DNA from: Gemmataceae bacterium
Lineage (GTDB): Bacteria > Planctomycetota > Planctomycetia > Gemmatales > Gemmataceae
Direction of reading: 5' to 3'
NCBI GenBank assembly: GCA_901538445.1
Contig: LR594584.1
Coordinates: 3,443,586-3,507,585, forward strand
DNA: 64,000 nt
In this document: one piece after another, positions 37,090 to 46,052 of the stretch
Position numbering within the stretch: the first letter of the stretch is position 1
Layout of the letters: each line of letters begins with the position of its first letter
Translations under genes and position numbers: made by a program
The notes under the pieces: model-generated
The model's database searches: none
What the model was told of the DNA's origin: nothing
Seen by the model: only the letters and a program-made list of their open reading frames with translations

Positions 37090-37434
37090 ATGACGTACAG
37101 CCTGATCGCGCAGGAGCCCGGGGCGCAACAGCAGCCGCAGCCGCTCGGGCCGGCGAACCCGGTCTTCATCATGGCGATCGGGATCCTGTTCCTGGTCGTC
37201 GTCGTGATGCCGATGATGAACCGGAAGCAGAAGCGGGAGCTGGAGAACCTGCACGCGAGCATCAAGCGCGGCGCGAAGGTGGTGACCAACGCCATGATCG
37301 TCGGCGTGGTCGTGTCGGCGAAGGACGGCGAGGACGAGATCGTCATCAAGTCCGAGGACTCGCGGCTCCGGGTCAAGCGGAGCGCGGTCATCCAGGTGGT
37401 CGGGACCGACGAGGCCGAGACCACGAAAACCTGA
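37090..37434 (+). CDS. yajC: Preprotein translocase accessory subunit YajC
   Basis: Small membrane protein of 114 residues accompanying SecDF. A short Gln/Pro-rich N-terminus is followed by one transmembrane helix (about residues 21-42, ending VVVVMPMMNRKQKRE) and a cytosolic domain with the family motif IKRGAKVVTNAMIVGVVVS. I start at ATG 37090. In-frame codons upstream would add about 30 residues that are not family-like. It lies 67 bases after tgt and 111 bases before secDF. Confidence 0.93.
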   Translation: MTYSLIAQEPGAQQQPQPLGPANPVFIMAIGILFLVVVVMPMMNRKQKRELENLHASIKRGAKVVTNAMIVGVVVSAKDGEDEIVIKSEDSRLRVKRSAVIQVVGTDEAETTKT

Positions 37435-37545
37435 GTTCCGAGTTCCGCGTACCGAGGTTCCGGTTGAAGCCCAAGGTGGGGACCGCTCGAAGCTCGACGC
37501 TTCCGACTTGAAACTCTGAACTCGAAACCCGAAACGGTCATCGAC

Positions 37546-40500
37546 ATGCAACGGAACTATCTCCGCGGGCTGCTGATCTGCCTGATCCCCTGCCTTCTGG
37601 CGGGCGTGTTCGCGGTGCGGATCGACAAGTACAAGCTCGGGATCGACCTCGCGGGCGGGACCATCCTCGTCTACGAGATCAACCTGGAGCGGACCAAGCA
37701 GCGGAAGGAGGCGGTCGGCGAGGACGGGCAACTCGTCAAGCGGGACGCGACCGCCGCCGCCGGGCTCAGCCCCGAGGAAATGAACCAGCTCGCGGCCCAG
37801 ATCAAGCGCCGCATCGACCCCACCGACATCAAGAACGTCACCGTCCGCCCGCTCGGCGACCGCCGCCTGGAGATCATCCTCCCGACCGGCGGTGCCAGCA
37901 GCGGCAAGACCAACCTCACGGCCGAGGAGATCGAGGAGACCAAGAGGCTCATCTCGCAGATGGGCGTGCTCGAGTTCCGCATCCTGGCCAACGGGGCCGA
38001 CGACGCCGAGGGGATCGCCGCGGCCCGCGCCGCCGTGGACAACGAGTCGCCCGAGGTGCTCAAGGCGCTGGCCGACGAGGGCAAGGCCCCGCCCGGCCCG
38101 CGGGACGAGTTCAACGTCGAGATCAACGGCACCAAGGCCAAGGTGCGGTACGTGTGGGCCGAGGTCGGGCCGGAGTTCCGCATCGACCTCGGGCTGAGCA
38201 ACGCGAGCGAGGGGACCGGCGGGCTGTGGGCCGCCGCCGCCGCCGCCCGCGCCGCCGGCAAGACGTTCGTGATCGGGCCGAACCGCACCGTGGTCAACGA
38301 CAACGCGGTCGCCACCGAGGTGCTCTACAGCCGCGTCTGCACCAACCGCGACCAACTCGCCCGCGAGGAGGCCGAGCGGGAGCGGCTCGAGCGCGAGGGC
38401 AAGTCGAAGGAGGAGATCGCCAAGCTCCTCGATGCCAAGAAGTACGAGTACTTCGTGCTGACCCGCGTGTCGCCCGAGGACTCGGTCCGCGTCGGCGGCG
38501 ACATCACCCTGACTGCCACCGCCGGGACCGACGCCAAGACGTTCAACCCGTGCGTCGAGTTCAACTTCAACGCGGCCGGCGCGCAGGTGTTCGGCAAGAT
38601 CACCCGGCGGAACAAGCCGTCGAACAACAACTCGCGGCTCCTCGCGGTGCTCCTCGACGACCGCGTCGTCTCGTCGGCCACCATCCAGAGCGAGATCACC
38701 AGCCACGGCCAGATCACCGGGCGGTTCGACCGGAAGACGGTCGAGCGCCAGGTGTACATCCTCCGGAGCGGGGCGCTGAGCGCCGAGCTCCGCGAGAAGC
38801 CGGTGAGCGAAAACACCATCGGGCCGACGCTGGGCCGCGACACCATCACCAAGGGGACGCTGGCCGTCGGCCTCGCGTTCGTCGCGATCCTCGTGTTCAT
38901 GGTCGCGTACTACCGGTTCGCCGGGCTGGTCGCGTGCATCGCGCTCTTCGCGAACCTGCTGCTCACGGTCGGGTTCATGGTCGCGGTCAACGCCGCGTTC
39001 ACCCTGCCCGGGCTCGCCGGCCTCGTCCTCACGCTCGGCATCGCGGTCGACGCCAACGTGCTGATCTACGAGCGGCTGCGGGAGGAGCGGAACAAGGGGG
39101 CGAACCTGATCACCGCCATCCGCAACGGGTACGACCGGGCGTTCGGGACGATCATCGACACGCACATGACGAGCATCTTCACGGCGATCGTGCTGTACAC
39201 GTTCGGCACCGACAACCTGAAGGGGTTCGCGATCAGCCTCACGGTCGGGCTCGTCATCAGCCTGTTCACCTCGCTGTACATGACGCGGCTCATGTTCGAC
39301 TTCTGGCTGCACAAGCGGTGGCTCAGCGAGCTGCGGATGCTGAAGCTGTTCGAGAAGCCGAACTTCCACCCGATGAAGCTGCGGTTCGTGATGTTCACGT
39401 TCGCGGTCGCCAGCTCGCTGCTGGGCCTCGGGCTGTTCGTGGCCCGCGGCGAGGCCGGGCTGAACGTGGACTTCCGCGGCGGCACCGTGTTCGCCGGCAA
39501 GCTCCGCGACGGCGAGGAGCGGGCGCTCACCACCACGTCCGACGGCAAGCCCGGGTTCCGCGAGCTGCTCGGCGAGGCGAACCAGAAGAAGCAACTGACC
39601 GCCACGGCCGCCCAGTGGGCGAACAAGCCCGTCGGCGACTCGAGCACGGCGAACACGTTCGTGTACACGATCAGCTACGCCGACAACTCGACCACGACGG
39701 TCACCCTCAGCCACCGCCCGGCCGGGGCCACCGACGAGGAGATGGCCGCCGACGTCGTCGCCCGCGCCCGCGTGCTGCCGGACTGGTCGGTCGAGCAGAT
39801 GTTCCTGGCCGGCGAGCCGAACTACGGCGACGGGAAGAGCCGGTACTTCACCATCCGCACCACCGAGCGCCAGCCGGAACTGGTCCGGGCGGCGCTGGAC
39901 CGGCTGCTCCGCGACGACAGCGGCAAGTCGCTCATGGCCGGCGCGACCATGGGGATCGGCGACGCGACCGGGCCGAAGGTCGAGCTGACGTTCTCGCAGC
40001 CGACCTCCCGGGCCTACGTGCAGGAGATCCTGAACCGCGAGTTCAAGAAGGCCGGGGCCAGCGGCGAGTCCGACACGTTCTCGATCACCGGCGACAAGGC
40101 CACCGAGACCAACGGCCGGTTCACCAAGATGACCGTGGACGTGTCGAACAACCCGGCCCTCGCCAAGCTCAAGGGGCCGGACACCGACCCCGAGAAGAAG
40201 GCGCAGGCCGAGTCGCTGAAGCGGATCCTGACCGAGACCAAGCAACTGTTCGAGTCGGCCCCGGAGCCCGAGCGCCTCGAGGTGTTCGACAGCCAGCTCG
40301 CGAAGGAGACGCGGTCGAAGGCGTTCTGGGCCATCGCCCTGAGCTGGGTCGCGATCCTGCTGTACCTGTGGTTCCGGTTCGGCAACTGGACGTTCGGCCT
40401 GGCCGCCGTGCTGTGCCTGATCCACGACCTGTGCTTCACGCTCGGGGCGATCGCGGTGTGCCACTACCTGCACTTCATCCCCGGGGCGGGCCTGCTCGGC

Positions 40501-40914
40501 ATCGACGACTTCAAGATCGACCTCGTCGCGGTCGCCGCCCTGCTCACCCTGGTAGGCTACTCGGTGAGCGACACCATCGTCGTGTTCGACCGCATCCGCG
40601 AGGTCCGCGGGAAGAACCCGAAGCTCGTCCCCCAGATGATCAACGACAGCGTGAACCAGACGCTGAGCCGCACCATCCTGACGGCCACGACCGTGTTCCT
40701 CGTGTCGATCGTGCTCTACGCCTTCGGCGGCGAGGGGGTCCACCTGTTCGCGTTCGTCATGGTGATCGGCGTGCTGGTCGGTACGTACAGTTCGATCTTC
40801 GTCGCCGCCCCGCTGCTGCTCGCGTTCGGCGAGGGCCACGACGAGCACGCCCCGGCCGCGGTCGAGGAACCGGCCAACAAGGAAGGGGCCGAGGAAGAAG
40901 TGGTCGAGGGCTGA
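37546..40914 (+). CDS. secDF: SecDF protein translocase fusion
   Basis: Proton-motive-force-driven membrane protein that pulls secreted proteins through SecYEG. It has 1,122 residues because SecD and SecF are fused. The first half starts with MQRNYLRGLLICLIPCLLAG and the SecD signature GIDLAGGTILVYEI, with a large periplasmic P1 region (about 40-400), then six helices (VGLAFVAILVFM, AVDANVLIYERLREE). The second half starts near residue 605 with the second signature LNVDFRGGTVFAGK and SDTIVVFDRIREVRGKNP. The tail is acidic. It follows yajC and ends at a strong terminator (40942-40972). Confidence 0.96.
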   Translation: MQRNYLRGLLICLIPCLLAGVFAVRIDKYKLGIDLAGGTILVYEINLERTKQRKEAVGEDGQLVKRDATAAAGLSPEEMNQLAAQIKRRIDPTDIKNVTVRPLGDRRLEIILPTGGASSGKTNLTAEEIEETKRLISQMGVLEFRILANGADDAEGIAAARAAVDNESPEVLKALADEGKAPPGPRDEFNVEINGTKAKVRYVWAEVGPEFRIDLGLSNASEGTGGLWAAAAAARAAGKTFVIGPNRTVVNDNAVATEVLYSRVCTNRDQLAREEAERERLEREGKSKEEIAKLLDAKKYEYFVLTRVSPEDSVRVGGDITLTATAGTDAKTFNPCVEFNFNAAGAQVFGKITRRNKPSNNNSRLLAVLLDDRVVSSATIQSEITSHGQITGRFDRKTVERQVYILRSGALSAELREKPVSENTIGPTLGRDTITKGTLAVGLAFVAILVFMVAYYRFAGLVACIALFANLLLTVGFMVAVNAAFTLPGLAGLVLTLGIAVDANVLIYERLREERNKGANLITAIRNGYDRAFGTIIDTHMTSIFTAIVLYTFGTDNLKGFAISLTVGLVISLFTSLYMTRLMFDFWLHKRWLSELRMLKLFEKPNFHPMKLRFVMFTFAVASSLLGLGLFVARGEAGLNVDFRGGTVFAGKLRDGEERALTTTSDGKPGFRELLGEANQKKQLTATAAQWANKPVGDSSTANTFVYTISYADNSTTTVTLSHRPAGATDEEMAADVVARARVLPDWSVEQMFLAGEPNYGDGKSRYFTIRTTERQPELVRAALDRLLRDDSGKSLMAGATMGIGDATGPKVELTFSQPTSRAYVQEILNREFKKAGASGESDTFSITGDKATETNGRFTKMTVDVSNNPALAKLKGPDTDPEKKAQAESLKRILTETKQLFESAPEPERLEVFDSQLAKETRSKAFWAIALSWVAILLYLWFRFGNWTFGLAAVLCLIHDLCFTLGAIAVCHYLHFIPGAGLLGIDDFKIDLVAVAALLTLVGYSVSDTIVVFDRIREVRGKNPKLVPQMINDSVNQTLSRTILTATTVFLVSIVLYAFGGEGVHLFAFVMVIGVLVGTYSSIFVAAPLLLAFGEGHDEHAPAAVEEPANKEGAEEEVVEG

Positions 40915-40941
40915 GTTGAGTTGGTCGGATGTGTCCGGGCG

Positions 40942-40972
40942 AACGGGGGGCTTTCGCCCCCCGTTTGCTTTT
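40942..40972 (+). terminator. Rho-independent terminator of the tgt-yajC-secDF operon
   Basis: The 10-base perfect stem AACGGGGGGC (40942-40951) with 40956-40965 has a TTTC loop and is followed by TGCTTTT. It lies 28 bases after the secDF stop. Confidence 0.8.
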
Positions 40973-41223
40973 CCGGGGCGACCCGTCGCTCCGGGTGCCG
41001 CACACCAGGGCCGGCCTCGGATCGAAGCTCCGCGGTTGCGGGTGCTGGGGAACCGCGGTACGGAATCAGGTGCCGCGTCCCGCACTCGCCCAAACCTCTT
41101 TGGCGCACTCAGGGGCGCAATCCGACGTGGTGTCCCGCTGCGCCGGGCGGTACGCTGGTTTTGGGAGGGTGGCAGGTCGGCGTTTGCCCGTCGCACCCGA
41201 TGCGGCTGGGGTTTTGGTCCTTG

Positions 41224-41519
41224 CCCTCTCCCCTTGCGGGAGAGGGTGGCCGCGCTTCTCGGCCGGGTGGGGGGTGAACCTCAACACCTCAGAAAGCTCG
41301 CCCCCTCACCCGCCGCTCGAAGACTCGCGGCACCCTCTCCTGCAAGGGGAGAGGGACCAGGCCCAGAGCCGCTCGCGTCTTCTCCCTCTCCCTTGCGGGA
41401 GAGGGTGGTTGCGCTTCGCGGCCGGGTGAGGGGTGAACCTGCCGAGATGTTGGCGCTCCACCCCCCACCCGCTCGCAGAGCCTCGCGGCCTGAAGCAGAA
41501 ATCCCGCAAGGGGAGAGGG
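41224..41519. repeat. Two head-to-tail copies of the CCCTCTCCC repeat
   Basis: Copy A at about 41224-41355 and copy B at about 41384-41519 both begin CCCTCTCCC(C)TTGCGGGAGA and end CCCGCAAGGGGAGAGGG or a close variant. Copy A contains the segment shared with 32586-32720 in opposite orientation. The two units differ in the middle, so they are divergent copies rather than a recent duplication. Confidence 0.8.
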
Positions 41520-41616
41520 CAACACCGGAAGTACCTCCCGTTGCTCTCCAAAAGGGTAGAACCTCAACTGCCGGATGCCTCGGGTGTTGGGGGAGCTTTC
41601 GTCTGACGCGCGGCGG

Positions 41617-41710
41617 CTTGGTTCTGAAGAGTTGGGCTTGGTTCTGAAGAGTTTCGTGTGATTCTGGAGAGTTGGGCTTGGTTCTGGAGAGTTTGCGTTG
41701 GTTCTGGAGA
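41617..41710. repeat. 20-base minisatellite, 4.7 units
   Basis: Consecutive 20-base units run from 41617: GTTCTGAAGAGTTGGGCTTG (41621-41640), then variants at 41641, 41661, 41681 and a partial unit at 41701. Odd and even units share GAGTTGGGC versus GAGTTT, so a 40-base higher-order period is visible. Confidence 0.85.
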
Positions 41711-41862
41711 CCCCACCCCCCACTTCCCCCAGAACCATTTCCCACCGTTCCCCCTTCACTGCACACTGGCAACCGAAGCGGCGCGGGTTGCCAGTGCTGC
41801 TGCCTGGTGCGCGGGCGCGGACTCACGCGAGCCAGTGTCACACCTCGTGGGATCAAATACTG

Positions 41863-41926
41863 CCGCCGGCCGCTGTGGTGCCGGACCTGTGCTGATTCAC
41901 AGGCCCGACACCACAACGGCCGGCGG
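41863..41926 (-). terminator. Large hairpin behind the PRC-barrel gene
   Basis: Twenty-nine-base arms 41863-41891 and 41898-41926 enclose a 6-base loop. They have three non-complementary positions. Read as minus-strand RNA, all three are G-U wobbles; read as plus-strand RNA, they are A-C mismatches. The element lies 30 bases beyond the stop of the minus-strand gene. It therefore looks like a structure formed in that gene's transcript, probably a terminator or 3' stabiliser. Confidence 0.6.
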
Positions 41927-41955
41927 CTACCGATTTCAAATCGTTCGGAACCGAC

Positions 41956-42474
41956 TTACGGGATGCGGCGGTCGAGGCGGCGCAGCTCGCGCGGGGTCAG
42001 GTTGTAGAACTTGTAGGTCGCGGTCCGGTAGTCCGGGGTCCAGTAGTCGGGGTACGTGGTCGGAGTGTAGGTCGGAATGGTCCGGTACACTTCCGGGGTG
42101 ATGGTCAGCGTGGCCGTCTGGCTCTTTACGTCGAACTTCGCGGCGTCCCAGGGCACGGTTACGAGCTTGCCGTCGTTGCTGACGATCAAGTACTCGAGGT
42201 TGCCGGCGCTGTCGAACACGATGTCGTCCACGGTGCCCGCGGCCGCGTTCCCCTGGAGCGTGATCTTGGTGCCGAGGATCTGCTTGGCCCGGTACGTGGC
42301 GACCGCTCCGGCGGCCTGGGCCGGTTGGGCCTGAACGCGGACGCCCGCCTGCGGGGCGGCCTGCGGGGCGGCGGGGACGGTCGCCGGGACCGCGCCCGGC
42401 TCCTGAGCGGTGATGAACCCGGCGGTGAGAAGGAAGGCCGCTGCCGCGCTGGTGCGAATGACTTTGCTCATCAT
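41956..42474 (-). CDS. Secreted PRC-barrel domain protein
   Basis: Exported protein of 172 residues. The signal peptide is MMSKVIRTSAAAAFLLTAGF, followed by an Ala/Pro/Gln-rich linker (about 24-60). A PRC-barrel-like domain (about 62-135) contains KQILGTKITLQGNAAAGTVDDIVFD and LEYLIVSNDGKLVTVPWDAAK, and the tail is Tyr/Thr/Pro-rich (about 135-172). PRC barrels are small binding domains often found in envelope or stress proteins. The start ATG 42474 has CAGGAG about 9 bases upstream; a second ATG is immediately in frame. It is monocistronic, with its own hairpin at the 3' end. Confidence 0.82.
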   Translation of the reverse strand: MMSKVIRTSAAAAFLLTAGFITAQEPGAVPATVPAAPQAAPQAGVRVQAQPAQAAGAVATYRAKQILGTKITLQGNAAAGTVDDIVFDSAGNLEYLIVSNDGKLVTVPWDAAKFDVKSQTATLTITPEVYRTIPTYTPTTYPDYWTPDYRTATYKFYNLTPRELRRLDRRIP

Positions 42475-42722
42475 CTGGAGAGTCTCCTGAAGTTCGGGGC
42501 GTGATAAAGGGTGGGGCGCGCGGACTGGCCGCGTGGTGCCGAAGGCGTCCGCACGCCCCACCCGGAGCAACCTGGTTGCAACTCTCGCGCCCCCGACGAC
42601 GCGCGAACGGTTGGAGAAGCTCGCGAGAAATCGCTAGGGGTTGCCGGCACCGCGGTTCGCCGCTCCCCCGGGAGTGCGTACAACGGAGTTAGATTCCTGT
42701 TCGCTCACGGACGCTCAACCGG

Positions 42723-43679
42723 ATGACAGACTCGTTGCGAACGCCGCAGGGGTTGGCCGAGAACCTCGCGGCCCTCCGCCACAACGTCGGCAAGGTGTTC
42801 CTCGGGAAGCCGGAGGTGATCCGCCTGGCGCTGGTCGCGCTCCTGGCCGACGGGCACCTCCTCCTGGAGGACGTGCCGGGGGTCGGCAAGACGCTGCTCG
42901 GCAAGGCGCTGGCCCGGAGCCTGTCGTGCAAGTTCACCCGGGTCCAGTTCACCCCGGACCTGCTCCCCGGCGACCTGATCGGGGTCACCATCTACCGCGA
43001 CAGGACCGGCGAGTTCGCGTTCCAGCCCGGCCCGCTGTTCACCGAGGTGCTGCTGGCCGACGAGATCAACCGGGCCACCCCGCGGACCCAGTCGGCGCTG
43101 CTGGAGGCGATGAGCGAGCGGCAGGTGACCGTGGACGGCGAGACCCGGCGGCTAGGCCCGCCGTTCCTGGTCATCGCCACGCAGAACCCGCACGAGTTCG
43201 AGGGGACGTACCCGCTCCCCGAGAGCCAGCTCGACCGGTTCCTGCTCCGGGTCAAGGTCGGGTACCCGGACCGGGGGGCCGAGCGGGCGATCCTCACCCA
43301 GCACCGGGCCGGGGAGCCGGTCGAGAACCTGACCCCGGTGTGGGGGCCGGCCGACGTGCTGGCGCTCCAGGCGCACACCCGGAGCGTCCGGGTGGACCCA
43401 GGCGTCGCCGACTACGTCCTCGACGTGGTCGCCGGCACCCGCGGGCACCCGGAGGTGGTCCTCGGCGCGAGCACCCGGGCGGCGCTGGCGCTGTACCGGG
43501 CGGCCCAGGCGTTCGCCGTGACCGCGGAGCGGGACTACGTGGTCCCCGACGACGTGAAGGCGCTGGCCGAGGCGGTCCTGGCGCACCGGCTCGTGACCCG
43601 CGGGTGGACCCAGGGCGGGCACGGCGACTCCGGCCCGGTGATCCGCGACATCCTCGCCAAGCTCAAGGTGCCCGCGTGA
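42723..43679 (+). CDS. MoxR-family AAA+ ATPase
   Basis: Cytoplasmic ATPase of 318 residues. Walker A is EDVPGVGKT (about 49-57), Walker B is LLADEINRATPRTQSALLEA, and sensor-1 is VIATQNPHEFEGTYPLPE. All are typical of the MoxR group that partners with DUF58 proteins. Its stop overlaps the start of the DUF58 gene (GTGA), so the two are translated together. The pair probably assists maturation of an envelope or metal-dependent complex, but the usual VWA and transglutaminase members are absent here. Confidence 0.92.
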   Translation: MTDSLRTPQGLAENLAALRHNVGKVFLGKPEVIRLALVALLADGHLLLEDVPGVGKTLLGKALARSLSCKFTRVQFTPDLLPGDLIGVTIYRDRTGEFAFQPGPLFTEVLLADEINRATPRTQSALLEAMSERQVTVDGETRRLGPPFLVIATQNPHEFEGTYPLPESQLDRFLLRVKVGYPDRGAERAILTQHRAGEPVENLTPVWGPADVLALQAHTRSVRVDPGVADYVLDVVAGTRGHPEVVLGASTRAALALYRAAQAFAVTAERDYVVPDDVKALAEAVLAHRLVTRGWTQGGHGDSGPVIRDILAKLKVPA

Positions 43680-44815
43680 CCCGGCCCGCGGACCGCGCGC
43701 CGCCCCCGCTCGTCCTCTCCGCCGAGGGGAAGACGTGGGTGTGGGTGACCGTGCTGCTGGCGGCCGTCGGGTGGTACAAGAGCATCACGCTGGTGCTCCT
43801 GCTCGGCTACCTGATGTTCGCGCTGCTCGTGGTCAACGGGTGGCTGGCGCGGCGGCACGCGAAGCGGGCGGCGGCCGCGCTCGACCCCCCGGCCCCCGGC
43901 ACGGCCGGCACGGAGGCCCGCGTCCAGGTGTCGGTGACCAACCACACCGCCCGGCCCGCGACCGTCGGGGTCGAGGCCCGGGTCGGCCCGCACGCCCGGA
44001 CCTGGCTGGTCCACCCACTCCCCGGGCACGCAACGGTCCCGTGCCGGGCCGCCCTCGCCTTCACCCGCCGCGGCCACTACCGGACCCAGTCCCGCGTGAC
44101 CTCCGGGTACCCGTTCGGGCTCCTGCGGTACGCGGCCCCGCCGGTGAGCGGGCCGGACGTGGTCGTGCTGCCCGCGGAAGGTGCGGCCGACGTGAACGGG
44201 CTCCGGCGGTGGCTCCGCCAGGCCGGCGGCGACGGCCGCTCGCGGAAGCTGCTCCGGCGGGTGACCACCGACGAGGCCGACGTCCGCGGGGTGCGGCCGT
44301 TCCGCCCCGGCGACGCGATCCGGTCGGTCCACTGGCGGTCCACGGCCCGGCGGCGGGAACTCATGGTCCGCGAGTACGACGCGGCCCCGTCGCTCGACCT
44401 GGTGCTGGTCGTCGAGCCGTGGGTGCCGGTCGCGCCGACCGCGGCGCACCTGGAGGCCGTCGAGGCCGCCCTGAGCCTCGCCGTCACGCTCGCGCTGGCG
44501 TGGAGCCGCGAGTACGGGACCGGGGTGGTGGTCGCGGTGGCCGGGGCCGGCGACTCGGTGCGGACCGCCGGGCCGAGCGAGGCGGCCGTGCGGGCGGCCC
44601 TGGAGCCGCTCGCGGGGGTGACCGGCGCGCCGCGGTTCGAGCCCTTCGGGCCCCGTGCGTTCAGCCGCCCGCTCGGCCGCGCGGTCCGGCTCCTCGTGAG
44701 CAGCCGCCCGGACTCGCCCTACTCAGGCCAGATCAGCGGCGGCCTGGGCCGCGCGTTCCTGCCCCTGTCCCCGGCCGACCCGCTCCCGTGGTACCGGCCG
44801 CCGGGCCGGTCGTGA
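43676..44815 (+). CDS. DUF58 domain membrane protein
   Basis: Protein of 379 residues, partner of the adjacent MoxR ATPase. Two membrane helices lie near the N-terminus (about 18-55; VWVTVLLAAVGW and LVLLLGYLMFALLVV). A beta-rich region follows, then the DUF58 signature FRPGDAIRSVHWRSTARRRE with a VWA-like fold (SLDLVLVVEP). The start is the GTG overlapping the preceding stop. The C-terminus ends after a Pro/Trp-rich segment. Downstream, a 130-base gap precedes the next gene. Confidence 0.9.
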   Translation: MTRPADRAPPPLVLSAEGKTWVWVTVLLAAVGWYKSITLVLLLGYLMFALLVVNGWLARRHAKRAAAALDPPAPGTAGTEARVQVSVTNHTARPATVGVEARVGPHARTWLVHPLPGHATVPCRAALAFTRRGHYRTQSRVTSGYPFGLLRYAAPPVSGPDVVVLPAEGAADVNGLRRWLRQAGGDGRSRKLLRRVTTDEADVRGVRPFRPGDAIRSVHWRSTARRRELMVREYDAAPSLDLVLVVEPWVPVAPTAAHLEAVEAALSLAVTLALAWSREYGTGVVVAVAGAGDSVRTAGPSEAAVRAALEPLAGVTGAPRFEPFGPRAFSRPLGRAVRLLVSSRPDSPYSGQISGGLGRAFLPLSPADPLPWYRPPGRS

Positions 44816-44945
44816 GGGTTTTTCCGGCGGCACTTGCTTCCGCCCCGCACCCGGGTAGAACATTCCGACACCAAAGGGGAAGCGCGTGGATGTGCGGCCC
44901 CGTTGCGTTGGCCAACCGACTCTTCGGTCCGTGGAGGCTGTCACC

Positions 44946-45974
44946 GTGGTTCGCATCCGATTCGGCACGTCCGCCGCTCTCGTCTTCGCGCTCGCCGCAC
45001 TCGTTTCCGGCCAGGACAAGAAGGACCCGCCCAAGGCGGACCCGAAGCCGGCCGACCCGAAGGTGGACGGCAAGCGGTTCGAGACCCGGTTCGACTTCGA
45101 CAAGAAGACGAAGTTCTACCAGGAGTCCACGACCACGCTGACCCAGGTCATCAAGGTCCAGGGCCAGGACCTGACCCAGACCCAGCGGAGCACGTTCTTC
45201 TTCGAGTGGACCCCGGTCAAGCTGGAGGGCGACAAGGCGTTCGTCAAGCAGCGGGTCGAGGGGGTCCAGATGACCATCGACATCTCGGGCAACCAGATCA
45301 ACTACGACTCGACCAAGGGCGACACCCCGACCGCCGGGAACCCGGGGCTCACCGAGTTCTTCAAGAAGCTCACCGGGGCCGAGTTCACGGCGGTCATCGA
45401 GAAGGGCGTCAAGGTCGTCGAGGTCCAGGGCAAGGCCGACTTCATCAAGAACCTGGCCACCGGCAGCCCGCAGATGGAGACGCTCCTCAGCAAGATCCTG
45501 ACCGACGACGCGCTCAAGGACATGTGCGACCCGACCCTGAAGCTGGTCCCCGAGGACGGCCCGAAGAAGGTCGGCGACACCTGGACCCGCAAGGGCACGA
45601 TCAACCTCGGGCCGATCGGCACCTACACCGTGACGTACAACTTCAAGTACGCCGGCGTCGAGAAGGACCTGGACAAGATCGAGGTCGAGACCAAGCTCGA
45701 GTACGCCGCCCCGAAGAAGGACGACCCGAACGCCGGCGGGCTCCTGTTCCGCATCAACGACGGCAAGCTCGGGATCAACCCGGACAAGCCCGCCAAGGGC
45801 GTCATCATGTACGACCCGAAGGCCGGCCGCGTCGCATCGGCCGAGATCACCATCAACCTCAAGGGCGAGTTGACCGTCGCCATCGGCGGCACCGACACGA
45901 AGGTCGAACTGCTCCAGGAGCAGAAGACCACCGTGAAGACCGCCGACGGCAGCCTGCTGCCGGTCAAGAAGTGA
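44946..45974 (+). CDS. Secreted protein, DUF6263-like
   Basis: Exported protein of 342 residues. The GTG 44946 has GGAGG ending 8 bases upstream and directly begins a signal peptide (VVRIRFGTSAALVFALAALV), which settles the start against longer in-frame choices. The mature part is Lys/Asp-rich and beta-strand-like, with repeated KxxGDTWTRKGTINLG-type strands. I tentatively place it in the DUF6263-type family common in planctomycetes. No catalytic motif is visible. It is followed by a strong terminator. Confidence 0.7.
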   Translation: MVRIRFGTSAALVFALAALVSGQDKKDPPKADPKPADPKVDGKRFETRFDFDKKTKFYQESTTTLTQVIKVQGQDLTQTQRSTFFFEWTPVKLEGDKAFVKQRVEGVQMTIDISGNQINYDSTKGDTPTAGNPGLTEFFKKLTGAEFTAVIEKGVKVVEVQGKADFIKNLATGSPQMETLLSKILTDDALKDMCDPTLKLVPEDGPKKVGDTWTRKGTINLGPIGTYTVTYNFKYAGVEKDLDKIEVETKLEYAAPKKDDPNAGGLLFRINDGKLGINPDKPAKGVIMYDPKAGRVASAEITINLKGELTVAIGGTDTKVELLQEQKTTVKTADGSLLPVKK

Positions 45975-45997
45975 CCCCGCTCCGAGACTGACCCACG

Positions 45998-46031
45998 AAC
46001 ACGGGCGGCCCTGCCGCCCGTGTTTTCGTTT
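45998..46031 (+). terminator. Rho-independent terminator
   Basis: The 12-base perfect stem AACACGGGCGGC (45998-46009) with 46013-46024 has a 3-base loop and is followed by TTCGTTT. It ends the transcript of the secreted protein gene, 23 bases after its stop. Confidence 0.85.
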
Positions 46032-46052
46032 AACCCTCCCCGGAACCGCCGC

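Larger units (their letters stand above)
40915..41955. other. 1-kb intergenic region of repeats
   Basis: No convincing gene found; open frames on both strands are arginine-rich and cross repeats. Contents in order are the secDF terminator, about 250 bases without recognised features, two head-to-tail CCCTCTCCC-type repeats (41224-41519), a 20-base minisatellite (41617-41710) and a terminator-like hairpin for the PRC-barrel gene (41863-41926). Confidence 0.65.

Noticed and set aside
36958-41196. 1,412-residue open frame on the minus strand opposite secDF
   Set aside because: Composition is arginine/histidine/leucine-rich shadow of a high-GC gene. The + strand encodes an unmistakable Tgt, YajC and SecDF.
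41617-41710. CRISPR array or protein-coding repeat
   Set aside because: The 20-base units have no spacers; translated frames on either strand are not linked to any gene.
41281-41916. Minus-strand 211-residue open frame over repeats
   Set aside because: Crosses two repeat families and a terminator-like hairpin; no ribosome binding site or domain.
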